64,000 nucleotides of DNA. Origin: Hoyosella levis. GTDB taxonomy: Bacteria > Actinomycetota > Actinomycetes > Mycobacteriales > Mycobacteriaceae. The translations under genes and the position numbers were made by a program. Every line of letters starts with the position of its first letter. Positions within the stretch are counted from its first letter, which is position 1. The notes under the pieces were generated by a model that saw only the letters and a program-made list of their open reading frames with translations, did not search any database and had not been told where the DNA came from. This document shows, one piece after another, positions 10,818 through 20,400 of this stretch. Location of the stretch: contig NZ_BQYM01000001.1 in assembly GCF_026008515.1 (NCBI RefSeq), positions 186,001-250,000 on the forward strand. Reading direction: 5' to 3'.

Positions 10818-12794
10818 ATGAACTTCTTCGAACGCCAGATCGAGGTCCGCAAGTCCTCCCGGCGCCTCGTGCTGCTGTTCATCCTTGCGGTGATCTCGAT
10901 CATCGTGGTGATCAACGTCGTGATCGGGGGCATGTCGATCGCCAACGGGGCAACGCCCGCCGAGGTGGCAACGCTCGCTGTGGTGGTCTCGATCGCCACC
11001 GCCGCGATCATCGGCGGCGTCTCGCTCGTGCGCACGCTCATGCTGCGCAATGGCGGAGGGCCCGCGGTCGCCCGCAGCGTTGGCGCGGTCCCCGTGCCGG
11101 AGAACACCACTGATCCGCGCCTGCGCCGCTACCGCAACGTCGTCGAGGAGATCGCGATCGCCTCCTCCACCCCGGTGCCGGAGCTGTTCATCATGCCCAA
11201 CGAGCGCGGCATCAATGCGTTCGCCGCGGGCTACAGCCCCAACGATGCCGCCATCGCCGTGACCGCCGGTGCGCTCGAGCGGCTCAACCGCGATGAGCTG
11301 CAGGGCGTCATCGCCCACGAGTTCGCCCACGTCGTCAACGGCGATATGCGCTTGAACATCCGGCTCATCGGCGTGCTGTTCGGCATCACCGCGCTCGCGA
11401 TCGTCGGGCGGCTCGCCTTCTACGCGGGCGGCTCGGGCCGCTCGAGCAAGAACAGCAATACCGTTCCCATCGTCCTCGTCGGCCTGGTGGTCATGGCGGC
11501 GGGCTACATCGGCGTGTTCTTCGGGCGCCTCATCAAGGCGGCGGTGTCCCGGCAGCGCGAGCACCTCGCCGACGCCTCCGCGGTGCAGTTCACCCGGCAG
11601 ACCGAGGGGCTCGCGGGCGCGCTGAAGAAGATCGGCGGCCTCGATGGGGGCTCGCGGCTGCGCTCCGCCAAGGCCGAGGACGTCAGCCACATGCTGTTCG
11701 GCGAGGGCCTGCGGTTCTCGTCGATGTTCGCCACCCATCCCCCGCTCGTCGAGCGCATCAAGCTGCTCGAGCCCGGGTTCGACGAGCAGCGGCTCGAATC
11801 GCTGCGCAGCCAGTGGCGCTCGGCCCCGCCCAACGGGCTCGAGGAGGACCAGCGCCTCGGCCTCGCGGCCCCGCAGGACGGCATGCCCGCGCAATCCCCC
11901 CGCCAGGCCCAGCCACAAGCAGCGCCTCCGTCGACCCGCGCGCAGGCGGGCCAGGTTCCGCCTCGGCGCGTGCAGGTCGATGCCCAGCAGGTCGTCGAGC
12001 GCATCGGCGACCCCACCGCGGACTCCTATGAGCACGGCCAGGCGCTGCGCCGGGCGCTGCCCGAGCCGCTCGTCGAGCAGGCACACGACCCCGAGGGGGT
12101 GATTGCCCTGGTGTGCGGGATGCTTCTCTCCGCAGACCAGCGCGTGCGTGCCGCCCAGCACCAGATCCTCGCCCAGCGGCTCGGTCCCGGTCTCGCGGAT
12201 GCCGCCTGGCACAGTGGCACGGCCACCACCAGCCTCGATCCCCGGCTGCGCCTCCCCGTCGTGGAGATCGCCTTCCCCGCGCTGCGCCACCGCTCCCCCG
12301 ACGAGCTCGAGCGCCTCATGGCGGTGCTCAGCGAGCTGATCGGCGCTGATGGGCAGGTGAGCGTGTTCGAGTACAGCCTGGGCACGCTGGTGTTCACGGG
12401 CTTGCACGAATCGATGCACCACAAGCCGTCCTGGAGCGGCAAGCGGCAGGACCTGCGGTCGGCGGCCCCGGCGATCGCGATGCTGCTGGCCGTCCTCGCG
12501 CGGGTGGGCAACCCGGATCCCGGCGAGGCCGAGGCGGCTTACGACTCCGGGCTGGCCACGATCCTGCCCGGCACGGGCCTCGCGTTCTCGCTGCCCCCGG
12601 AGGGCGTGATCGCGCTCGAGCAGGCGTGGCCGGTGCTTGATGGGCTGCGCGGAAAGGACAAGGCCCGGCTCGTCGAGGCGCTCGTCACCGTTGTGCTGCA
12701 TGACCAGCACCTCACCGTCGAGGAGGGCGAGCTCGTGCGCGCGGTGTGCGCGGTGCTGCACTGCCCCGTCCCACCGCTCGGCGCGATGTCCTGA
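10818..12794 (+). CDS. M48 family membrane metalloprotease with long C-terminal extension (HtpX-like)
   Basis: A 658-residue zinc protease. Two transmembrane helices (residues about 18-40 and 50-70) precede the catalytic domain with HEFAH (H167, E168, H171) and the third ligand region REHLADASAV (E248); two more hydrophobic segments (about 184-200 and 217-237) lie between. Standard HtpX ends near residue 310. This protein continues for about 340 residues: a Pro/Gln-rich linker (about 354-385) and a helical domain of unknown function ending GELVRAVCAVLHCPVPPLG, resembling TerB-like C-termini. The family degrades damaged membrane proteins. Partner: the upstream LemA. Confidence 0.88.
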   Translation: MNFFERQIEVRKSSRRLVLLFILAVISIIVVINVVIGGMSIANGATPAEVATLAVVVSIATAAIIGGVSLVRTLMLRNGGGPAVARSVGAVPVPENTTDPRLRRYRNVVEEIAIASSTPVPELFIMPNERGINAFAAGYSPNDAAIAVTAGALERLNRDELQGVIAHEFAHVVNGDMRLNIRLIGVLFGITALAIVGRLAFYAGGSGRSSKNSNTVPIVLVGLVVMAAGYIGVFFGRLIKAAVSRQREHLADASAVQFTRQTEGLAGALKKIGGLDGGSRLRSAKAEDVSHMLFGEGLRFSSMFATHPPLVERIKLLEPGFDEQRLESLRSQWRSAPPNGLEEDQRLGLAAPQDGMPAQSPRQAQPQAAPPSTRAQAGQVPPRRVQVDAQQVVERIGDPTADSYEHGQALRRALPEPLVEQAHDPEGVIALVCGMLLSADQRVRAAQHQILAQRLGPGLADAAWHSGTATTSLDPRLRLPVVEIAFPALRHRSPDELERLMAVLSELIGADGQVSVFEYSLGTLVFTGLHESMHHKPSWSGKRQDLRSAAPAIAMLLAVLARVGNPDPGEAEAAYDSGLATILPGTGLAFSLPPEGVIALEQAWPVLDGLRGKDKARLVEALVTVVLHDQHLTVEEGELVRAVCAVLHCPVPPLGAMS

Positions 12795-12846
12795 GCGCAG
12801 GTAGCGTGGGAGCCGCATCCCCCGCGAACCTTGTTGGAAGGACCCC

Positions 12847-13296
12847 ATGAACGGCAACACGATCTCCGTCGAGCGTGTCATCGACGCCGAGCCCGCCCGC
12901 ATCTTCGCGTTGCTCGCCGACGCCTCGAAGCATTCGGAATTCGATGGCTCAGGCACCGTGCAGGGCACGCGCGGCGGCGCCAGGCCGCTCGAGCTGGGGT
13001 CCCGGTTCGGGATGTCGATGAAGTGGGGCGTCGCCTACTCGACGGTCAACACCGTCATCGAGCTCGAGCCGCAGCAGCGCATCGCCTGGCAGACCACCGG
13101 ATTCGGCGGGCTCGTCGGTGGCCGTATCTGGCGCTATGAGCTCGAGCCCGTCGACGGGGGCACGCTGGTGCGCGAGACGTGGGACATCTCCGAGGACAAG
13201 CAGCGCTTCCTGCTCAAGCGGAGCTCGATCCCCGGCGTCACCGAGGCCAACATCACGCGAACCCTGGAGCGGTTGGCGCAGGCTGTTTCCAGCTAG
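12847..13296 (+). CDS. SRPBCC (START/polyketide-cyclase-like) protein
   Basis: A 149-residue single-domain protein of the SRPBCC superfamily, whose helix-grip fold holds hydrophobic ligands. The start ISVERVIDAEPARIFALLADASKHSEF and the later W-x-TTGFGGLVGGRIWRYELEP fit this fold. Substrate unknown. It lies 52 bp after the M48 gene and converges on the NmrA-like gene with a 21-bp gap. Confidence 0.85.
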   Translation: MNGNTISVERVIDAEPARIFALLADASKHSEFDGSGTVQGTRGGARPLELGSRFGMSMKWGVAYSTVNTVIELEPQQRIAWQTTGFGGLVGGRIWRYELEPVDGGTLVRETWDISEDKQRFLLKRSSIPGVTEANITRTLERLAQAVSS

Positions 13297-13317
13297 GCCC
13301 ACCGCGCCCCTGCCGGA

Positions 13318-14094
13318 TTACCGGGCGAGGTAGTCCGCGTAGGTTCCCTGTCCTACCGCGTTGGCCGGGCACAGCAGCTTGCCCTCATTGATCGCGGCGC
13401 CGATCCTGCCCGGGACGGGCACCACGATGATCTTCTTGCGGCGGGCCTGGCCCGCTCCGGAGTCGCTCGCCCGGGCCGCGAAGTACTGCTCGGCGAGCTG
13501 CTCGATCGTGGTCTCCTCGGGTCCGCCCATATCCTCGGCCCTGCCGTCCACCGGGTCCTCGGCGAGCTCGACGAGCCGGGCGGCGACCTCGCGCGCCTCG
13601 ATCGGCTGGATCCGCGCGCCCGGGACCACTACTACCGGAAGGCGCTTCTGCGCCCGGAACAGCATGGTCGGCAGATCATGGAACTGGGTGGCTCGCAGGA
13701 TGGTGTGCGGCAGCCGCGATCCCTCGATGAGCCGCTCGACGAGCACCTTGCGCTTGTAGTACGGCATCGGCACCTCATCGATCCCGACGATGGAGATGTA
13801 GATCAGCCGCGGCGTGCCCGATTTCCGCGCCGCCTCGATCAGGCAGGTGGCCTGCTTGGCGTCGCTTGTGCCTTGCTTGGCCGTGGCGGAGGCGCAGTGG
13901 ATGATCGTGTCGACTCCGGTGACAGCGGCCTCGATGCCCACTCCCGTCGCGAGATCACCCAGTGCCCATTCCGCGCCACCTGCGCGCTCGGGCTGGGCCT
14001 TGCGGCTGAGGGCGCGGACCGCGTGCCCGCGCGCTACCAGCTGATCGACGACGTGCGCCCCTAGTGTCCCGGTACCGCCCGTGACGAGGATCAT
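13318..14094 (-). CDS. NAD(P)-binding NmrA-like reductase/epimerase
   Basis: A 258-residue atypical short-chain dehydrogenase. The Rossmann glycine motif is GGTGTLG at residues 6-12, followed by the Arg-containing loop VRALSRKA that favours NADP. It lacks a clear YxxxK pair, as in NmrA/NAD(P)H-binding family proteins that act as redox sensors or reductases. It is monocistronic and shares a 143-bp divergent promoter region with the amidohydrolase gene. Confidence 0.85.
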   Translation of the reverse strand: MILVTGGTGTLGAHVVDQLVARGHAVRALSRKAQPERAGGAEWALGDLATGVGIEAAVTGVDTIIHCASATAKQGTSDAKQATCLIEAARKSGTPRLIYISIVGIDEVPMPYYKRKVLVERLIEGSRLPHTILRATQFHDLPTMLFRAQKRLPVVVVPGARIQPIEAREVAARLVELAEDPVDGRAEDMGGPEETTIEQLAEQYFAARASDSGAGQARRKKIIVVPVPGRIGAAINEGKLLCPANAVGQGTYADYLAR

Positions 14095-14237
14095 GCTGTT
14101 TCTCCTTGGTGACCCACTGCTGCTGCGCTCGGTTGCTCCTGCTCATTGTGCACCAAGGAAGGCGGGCGCGGGGCCCGGGCTGATCGTGCCGCGCCAAGTT
14201 GGCACCGGGGGATGCGGTGGCTGGCAGACTGGCTGGC

Positions 14238-15485
14238 GTGAGCCCCGGCGAGAATCTGAGCAGTGGCAGCATCGTCGTTCGCGGTGGAACCGTGCTGACG
14301 ATGGATGACGACGCGACGGTGATCGAGGATTCCTCGATCCTGGTGCGCGATGGCCGCATCGCCTCGATCGGTAGCGAGGGCGACGGCTCCCCCGTGGCGG
14401 GCGATACGGTGATCGACGCCTCCGGCTGCGTGATCCTGCCCGGGTTCGCCAATGCCCACACGCATCTCGCGATGACACTGTTCCGGGGCCTTGCCGACGA
14501 TGTGGACCTGCAATCGTTCCTCGAGCGCGTGGTGGGCGAGGAATCCCGCACGCTCACCCCCGAGCGGGTCCATCACGGCGTGGCCGATGCGTGCCGGGAG
14601 TCCCTGCTCGCTGGCACCACCGATGCCCTCGACATGTATTGGTTCCCGGATAGTGCTGTGAAGGCGGGCGTCGATCTGGGGCTGCGCGTGCACACCGGCG
14701 AGGCCTTCGCGGGCTTTCCCACTCCCGAGCGGCGATCCGTGGAGGAGAAGCTCGACGCGCTCACCGCCGCCGGGGAGCGGGTGCCCTGGCTGATGCCGCA
14801 CAGCGTGTACGCGCTCGACGATGCGCAGCTGCGCCGTATCGCCGGGACCGCCGAGCAGCTCGGTTCGCGCATCCACGTCCACGCCGCGGAGAACGCCGGG
14901 GAGCTCGAGCTCGTGCGGGAGCAGCATGGTGCCACCCCGATCGAGGTGCTCGCCCGGACGGGCCTGCTCACCTCCCGCACCGTCATCGCCCACGCCGTGC
15001 ACCTGACGGCCACCGATATCGCCCTGATCGCCGAGGCGGGCGCCACGGTCGCGCATTGCCCGTGGTCGAACCTCAAGCTCGCATCCGGGGTGGCGCCGGT
15101 GCGCGCGCTGCTCGACGCCGGGGTGCGGGTAGCCCTGGGCACTGATGGCGCGGTGAGCAGCAACAGCCTGGACATGTGGAGCACGCTGCGGCTCGCGGCG
15201 GTGCTGCACAAGAACCGCGAGAATGATCCGGCGACCCTCGGGGCGCGGGCGGTGCTGGCGATGGCCACTCGTCACGGCGCGGAGGCGCTCGGCATCCGAG
15301 GAGGCGGAGTCCTCGCCGAGGGCCATTCCGCGACGATGCAGATCGTGGATCTCTCGGGGCCGCATCACGCGGGCCTGGGGGATGCGTGGTCGGAGCTGGT
15401 GTACTCGGCGCGGCCGGGCGATGTGCGCGATGTCCTGGTCGATGGCGAGATCGTGGTGCGGGACCGGCGCCTCGCGCGCGAGTAG
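14238..15485 (+). CDS. Amidohydrolase of the TRZ/ATZ/SsnA-MtaD type
   Basis: A 415-residue metal-dependent hydrolase probably acting on an aminated heterocycle. The first metal site NAHTHLAM has H74 and H76; further ligands are in HVHAAENAGE, HAVHLTATD and GTDGAVSSNS. This is the layout of S-adenosylhomocysteine/methylthioadenosine or guanine-type deaminases; sequence alone does not pick the substrate. A GTG at 14238 gives a family-like N-terminus; a TTG 39 bp upstream is possible. It converges on the GAP-family gene with only 11 bp between stops. Confidence 0.82.
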   Translation: MSPGENLSSGSIVVRGGTVLTMDDDATVIEDSSILVRDGRIASIGSEGDGSPVAGDTVIDASGCVILPGFANAHTHLAMTLFRGLADDVDLQSFLERVVGEESRTLTPERVHHGVADACRESLLAGTTDALDMYWFPDSAVKAGVDLGLRVHTGEAFAGFPTPERRSVEEKLDALTAAGERVPWLMPHSVYALDDAQLRRIAGTAEQLGSRIHVHAAENAGELELVREQHGATPIEVLARTGLLTSRTVIAHAVHLTATDIALIAEAGATVAHCPWSNLKLASGVAPVRALLDAGVRVALGTDGAVSSNSLDMWSTLRLAAVLHKNRENDPATLGARAVLAMATRHGAEALGIRGGGVLAEGHSATMQIVDLSGPHHAGLGDAWSELVYSARPGDVRDVLVDGEIVVRDRRLARE

Positions 15486-15496
15486 CGTGCCCGTGC

Positions 15497-16174
15497 TCAG
15501 AGCAGGTGCTGGCGGTGCACGAGCGCGTCAAGGATCAGGAGCGCTCCGGCGACGAGGAAGATGATGCGCACCGCTCGCGGTCCATACCGGGTGATGAACC
15601 GGGCCACCGTGAGGTAGCGGCGCCGTGCCGCGGACGAGGTGCGGGTGCCCATGACCAGCACGATGATCGGCGGGATGAGCGCCACGAGGCAGTAGGTGAT
15701 CACGATGACCGGCCACCAGAACGGCAGGGGCTGGTGGGCGGCGATCATGGCGAGGCCCGCGAGGTAGGGCACGGCGGTGGGTGCCTGCGCCAGGCCGATG
15801 GCCACGCCGATGGTGAGCAGCAGGGCCGGGTTGCGGCGCACGCGGACCGCCCAGGAGGGTGGCGGGCGATCGGAGGAGGGGATCAGGGCCACGGCGATGA
15901 GGATCACGCCGATCGCGAGCTCGCCCCAGTAGCGCAGTGCCGGTGTCATGGTGAGTCCGGCACGATCGGCGAGCGTGCTGAACCCGAGCACGGTCAGCAG
16001 GCCGAACGCGGTGGTCATGGCGAACACGCCTAGCAGGAAGCTGATGCCCCCAGGGACCGGGGAGCGGCGGGCGAGGCGGGCGTCGTAGATGATCGCGGAG
16101 ATCGCGCCGACGAGCAGCACGTCGAGGGAGTCGAGCAGCGCGAACCCGGCAAGGGCGAGGACCAGCGGCGTCAT
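15497..16174 (-). CDS. GAP/Sap family (LysE-superfamily) membrane protein
   Basis: A 225-residue protein with six predicted transmembrane helices (starting LVLALAGFALLDSLDVLLVG) and a polar loop near the middle. It matches the GAP family (sulfolipid-1-addressing protein type), needed in mycobacteria for moving glycolipids to the surface and related to LysE exporters. The gene follows the formyltransferase on the same strand after 80 bp and could share its transcript. It also has its own apparent promoter and an 11-codon leader ORF overlapping the ATG. Its closeness to a siderophore locus allows an export role; that is inference only. Confidence 0.8.
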   Translation of the reverse strand: MTPLVLALAGFALLDSLDVLLVGAISAIIYDARLARRSPVPGGISFLLGVFAMTTAFGLLTVLGFSTLADRAGLTMTPALRYWGELAIGVILIAVALIPSSDRPPPSWAVRVRRNPALLLTIGVAIGLAQAPTAVPYLAGLAMIAAHQPLPFWWPVIVITYCLVALIPPIIVLVMGTRTSSAARRRYLTVARFITRYGPRAVRIIFLVAGALLILDALVHRQHLL

Positions 16175-16206
16175 CGCCGGGCCGGATGGGGGTCGCGGAT
16201 GCTCAC
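16171..16206 (-). CDS. Putative 11-residue leader peptide coupled to the GAP-family gene
   Basis: A GTG at 16206 opens a frame of 11 codons (VSIRDPHPARR) whose TGA overlaps the ATG of the GAP-family gene (ATGA). A TAGGCT -10-like hexamer ends exactly 7 bp before the GTG, the spacing of leaderless actinobacterial transcripts. No ribosome site is seen before the GAP ATG, so translation of the leader would explain initiation there. The peptide has no obvious attenuator content. Confidence 0.4.
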   Translation of the reverse strand: MSIRDPHPARR

Positions 16207-16213
16207 CCGGCCC

Positions 16214-16219
16214 AGCCTA
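16214..16219 (-). promoter_or_regulatory. -10 element (TAGGCT) for leader ORF/GAP gene
   Basis: TAGGCT on the minus strand fits TAnnnT and is 7 bp from the leader GTG. No convincing -35 is visible. Confidence 0.4.
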
Positions 16220-16254
16220 GTCGGCCACGTGGAGCGCCGTGCCAGGGTTCACTC

Positions 16255-17199
16255 TCAGGGGTGGCGGGTGAGGTATCCGCCACCGTGGGGGAAGCATTCG
16301 CGGCCGGTCAGCTCGGTGCCGTCGTCGAGCCGCACGCGGTTGATGACGAGGCCGTTGTTGCGGCCGCTCCAGGGCTCGGGACCGGTGACGATGACCATGC
16401 CATCGCCCTCGTGGATGAAGATGCGCCCGGGGGTGCCGCCGTAGTGACCGGTGGATACGGCTGCCTCGATGATGCGCAGTCGTTCTCCCTTGTGGAAGGT
16501 GAAGGCGTTCGGGTAGGGGTCGGACTGGGCGCGGACGAGCCGCTCGAGGACCTCGGCGGGCCAGTTCCAGTCGATGCGGCTGTCCTCGATGGAGCGCTTG
16601 TGGAAGAAGGTGGCCTGCGAGCGGTCCTGCGGGGTGTAGGTGGCGGTGCCGTTCTCTATGCGCTCGAGGGCGTCGAGGGTGATGGGGCCGATCATGTCGA
16701 CGGTGCGGTGGAACAGGTCGGTGACGGTGTCGCGGGGACCGACGGCGGTGGCGCGCTGCAGGACGATGGGGCCCGCGTCGAGCTCGTCGTCCATCATGTG
16801 CGCGGTGAGGCCGACTTCCTTCTCCCCGTTGATGACCGCCCAGATCAGTGGCGAGAATCCGGTGTACTTGGGCAGCAGCGAGTCGTGGATGTTGAGGGTG
16901 CCGTGGCGGGGGCCGTTGAACACCTCGGGGGGCAGCCAGGTGCGCCAGTTATTGGCCACGATGATGTCGGGCTGGGCGGCGGCGAGGGCGTCGCGGAACG
17001 CTGCGTCGGGCTTGGTGGCGAGGTGGACGGGGATGCCGTTCTGGGTGGCGAGATCGGCGACGGAGTCGGCCCACATGGTCTCGTAGATGTGGTCGGACTG
17101 GGGGTGGGTGATGGCGAGGACGACGTCGTGGTCGGACTTGATGAGGGCTTCGAGGGTCCGGTGCCCCCAGGTCTGGTATCCGAGCGTGGCGACGCGCAC
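16255..17199 (-). CDS. N5-hydroxyornithine formyltransferase (siderophore biosynthesis)
   Basis: A 314-residue protein of the methionyl-tRNA formyltransferase/ArnA formyl fold. Catalytic residues N103, H105 (TLNIHDSLLP) and D141 (DELDAG) are present, followed by an OB-like C-terminal domain. It is not the housekeeping Fmt: the N-terminus (MRVATLGYQTWGHRTLEAL) and its position beside a hydroxamate NRPS mark it as the 10-formyl-THF-dependent enzyme that formylates N5-hydroxy-L-ornithine, as in coelichelin and rhodochelin pathways. GTG start with GGGGAG upstream. It is divergent from the NRPS over two iron boxes, so both should be repressed by iron-loaded IdeR/DmdR. Confidence 0.88.
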   Translation of the reverse strand: MRVATLGYQTWGHRTLEALIKSDHDVVLAITHPQSDHIYETMWADSVADLATQNGIPVHLATKPDAAFRDALAAAQPDIIVANNWRTWLPPEVFNGPRHGTLNIHDSLLPKYTGFSPLIWAVINGEKEVGLTAHMMDDELDAGPIVLQRATAVGPRDTVTDLFHRTVDMIGPITLDALERIENGTATYTPQDRSQATFFHKRSIEDSRIDWNWPAEVLERLVRAQSDPYPNAFTFHKGERLRIIEAAVSTGHYGGTPGRIFIHEGDGMVIVTGPEPWSGRNNGLVINRVRLDDGTELTGRECFPHGGGYLTRHP

Positions 17200-17283
17200 G
17201 TGGCTCCCCTGATCGTGGTTGGTGTGGGTCTGGTTCGCTGCGGGCGGTGGTGATCTGTGGCGCGATTGGGCACGCCCGGCTGC

Positions 17284-17302
17284 AGAGCTTAGGCTAACCA
17301 TT
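17284..17302. promoter_or_regulatory. IdeR/DtxR-type iron box 1
   Basis: The central eleven bases TTAGGCTAACC (17289-17299) match the IdeR/DmdR consensus TTAGGTTAGGCTAACCTAA exactly; overall 13 of 19 positions agree. It is 85 bp upstream of the formyltransferase start and on the NRPS side of the same intergenic region. Confidence 0.7.
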
Positions 17303-17358
17303 GTCGATCGGGAATGGCAATCCTGCCAGCTGCGCCGTCACGGATTGCGCGGCTAGTA

Positions 17359-17377
17359 CTTGGATAGCCTATCCTCA
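17359..17377. promoter_or_regulatory. IdeR/DtxR-type iron box 2
   Basis: GGATAGCCTATCC (17362-17374) is a perfect 13-bp palindrome around a central C and matches 10 of 13 core positions of the iron-box consensus. It lies 71 bp before the NRPS ATG and likely overlaps its promoter. Confidence 0.6.
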
Positions 17378-17447
17378 GTCGAGGTTTCCTCGGGGCAGCG
17401 CCTCGCCTGGCCACCCAGCACGAGCACAGATAGGGATCGGACCACAG

Positions 17448-20400
17448 ATGTCATCCAGCGGCCACACCTCGCACCAGCCCGGCACGCCCGTCCCCCCCAC
17501 TGCTGTTCCTCTTGCTGCTGTTCCTCTTACTGCGGCGCAGCGCGAGGTATGGATCGCCGAGCAGCTCGACGACACCGCGCCGCCCGCCAACATCTGCACC
17601 GTCATCGAGCTCCCGGGAATCACCGATCCCGAGCCCGTCGCCCGCGCCATCGAGCGCGCCGTGGACGCCGCCGAGCCCCTGCACGTGCGCCTCGAGCACG
17701 CAGGTGGCCAGCCCGCGCAGGCCATCCATCGCTGGGACTGGCACGTCGAGACGATCGACCTGCGCGCGAGCACTGATCCGGAGGGCGAGGCGCGCGCGCT
17801 CATCGAGGCCGACCTCGCCACCCGCCCCACCAGTGACGCACCGATGTTCCGGCACGTCCTGCTCCTGCTGCCCGGCGAGCGGCTGTGGTGGCACCAGCGC
17901 GCCCACCACAGCATCCTCGACGGCTACGGGGCGTACCTCATCGTCCAGGAGGCCGCGCGCCTGCACACCGATCCGCAGCGCGAGCCGCCCAAGTGGACGC
18001 TGGGCACCGTCATCGATGCCGACACCAGCTACCAGCAATCACCACGCTCGCGGACCGACCGCGACTACTGGTCGGCCCGCGCCGAGCACATCGCCGAGCC
18101 ACCCCAGATCCTCGCCTCGCACGCCTCCCTCCACGGCTACAGCGAGCACGTCCTCGAGCTCGGAGCCGAGCAGACCGCTCGCCTGCTCGACCGTGCCCCC
18201 GAGCTCGGGGCCCGCCCGCAAGCACTCGTCCTCGCCGCGCTGCTCGCCTACCTCCACGCCCTCACTGGCCGCGATGCGGTCACCGTCTCCATGCCGTTCA
18301 CCGCGCGGTTCGGCCGAGCGCTGCGATCGACCCCGTGCATGGCCACCAATATCCTGCCCGTCGAGTTCGCCCTCGACCCCGCGGCGACCATCACCGACGT
18401 GCTCGCCGCCACCCAGGCAACCCTCAGCCAGGTGCTACGGCACTCGCGCTTCCGCGGCGAGCAGCTCCACCGGATGATCCGCGCCGCCAACCCGGACCAG
18501 CGCGTCCACGGCCCCGGCATCAACATCATGATGTTCGACGGTGACAGCGCTGACCTCGCGTTCGGCGAGCAACCCGGACGCCTCCTCCACACTGTCAGTG
18601 GCATCGTCCACGACCTCGAGCTCGTGGTCCTCGGTGGCACGCGCACCGACCCACTGCGCCTCGTCCTGCGCGGCCCCTCCGGCACGGGCGACGAGCTCGC
18701 TCGGCATGCTGATCGCCTCGCCGCCTGCTTCGCGACGATCCTCGATGATCCGGCCCAGCCGCTCGCCACGCTGCCGATCCTGCCCCGGGCCGAGCTAGCG
18801 GACCTCGAGCGGTTCGCCACCGGTCCCGCGCGGCCACACCCCATGACCACGCTGCCCCGGCTCGTCGCCGAGCAGTCCCGCCGCGCGCCCGGCGCACCGG
18901 CGCTCGTCGCCACCACGATCGCGGGCACGCCCGTGCGCTACTCCTACCGCGAGCTGATCGACCGCGCGCACCAGCTCGCCCACCAACTCATTGCCGAGGG
19001 GGTCACCTCAGAGACCCCGGTGGCCGTATCGCTCCCCCGCTCCGCCGAGATGATCGTCGCGCTGCTCGGCATCACCGCCGCCGGCGGCATGTTCGTGCCG
19101 CTCGATCCGGAATGGCCCGCGCAACGCCGCGAGCAGGTCCTCGCCGCCTCCGGCGCCAAGCTCGTCCTCGCCGCGCGCGGGCAGCAGGGACTCGCCCTCG
19201 ACCTCGACGACTGGGACTACGACCACCGCTCCACTCTCGCACCCGGAGCGCGGGTGCTGCCGGGCCAGGCGGCGTACATCATCTTCACCTCCGGCTCGAC
19301 CGGCACCCCCAAGGGCGCGATCATCCGCCACGAGGCCCTGTGCGAGCGGCTTGACTGGCAGGCCCGCGAGATCCTTGGCGGGTTCGGCCCCGGCGATGCG
19401 TCGCTCTTCAAGGCGCCGCTCGCGTTCGACATCTCGCTCAACGAGATCTTCCTGCCGCTGGCCACCGGCGGCACCCTCGTGGTTGCCGAGCCCGGTGGGG
19501 AGCGCGAGCCCGACTATCTCCTCGGGCTCATCGCCAGCGAGAACGTCACGTTCGTCTACCTCGTCTCCTCCATGCTCGATGTGCTGCTCAGCCTCGATGC
19601 CGGGCGGGGATCGCTCGCCGGGCTCAAGCATGTGTGGTGCGGCGGCGAGGTGCTCACCCCGTCGCTGTTCGGGCGCTTCCGCGAGCAGCTTGGCACCACG
19701 CTCTATCACGGCTACGGGCCCGCCGAGGCCACCATCGGTGTCTCCCACGTCATCTACCGGGATGCCGCGGAGCGCATCGCCACGAGCATCGGCCGACCGA
19801 ATCCGAACACCGTGCTGCGGGTGCTGGACCAGCGCCTGCGCCCGGTGCCGATCGGCATGCCGGGTGAGCTATATGCCGCTGGTTTCCTGCTCGCGCGTGG
19901 TTACGCCAATGCGCCCGCGCAGACGGCAGCACGGTTCGTCGCTGACCCCTGGGGCGAGCCCGGGCAACGGCTGTATCGCACAGGCGATCTCGCTCGCCTT
20001 GCCCCCTCCGGCGAGCTCGAGTTCCTCGGCCGCGCCGACAACCAGGTCAAGATCCGTGGGATGCGCCTCGAGCTCGAGGATGTCGAGGCCGCCCTCGCCC
20101 GCCACCCTCAAGTGCGGCACAGCGCAGTAATCCTGCACCACCGGCCCGGCACCGCCGCGAGCCTCGCCGCCTACGTCGTGCCCGCCGGCCCCACCATCGA
20201 TCCGGCCGCCGTGCAGCAGTGGGCGCACGAGACGCTGCCGGAGTACATGGTGCCGGCCTCGATCACGGTGCTCGACGCCTTCCCGCTGACCGCGAACGGC
20301 AAGCTTGATCGCCGCGCCCTGCCCGAGCCCGCCCTCGCCCGCGCGGACCTCGCTGGTCCAGGCCGGGCGCCCCGCTCCGCGGCCGAGGAGCAGTTGTGCG

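Noticed and set aside
17301-17447. Upstream TTG start that would lengthen the NRPS by 49 residues
   Set aside because: It would start 2 bp after the core of iron box 1 and translate through iron box 2; the extra residues have no C-domain similarity.
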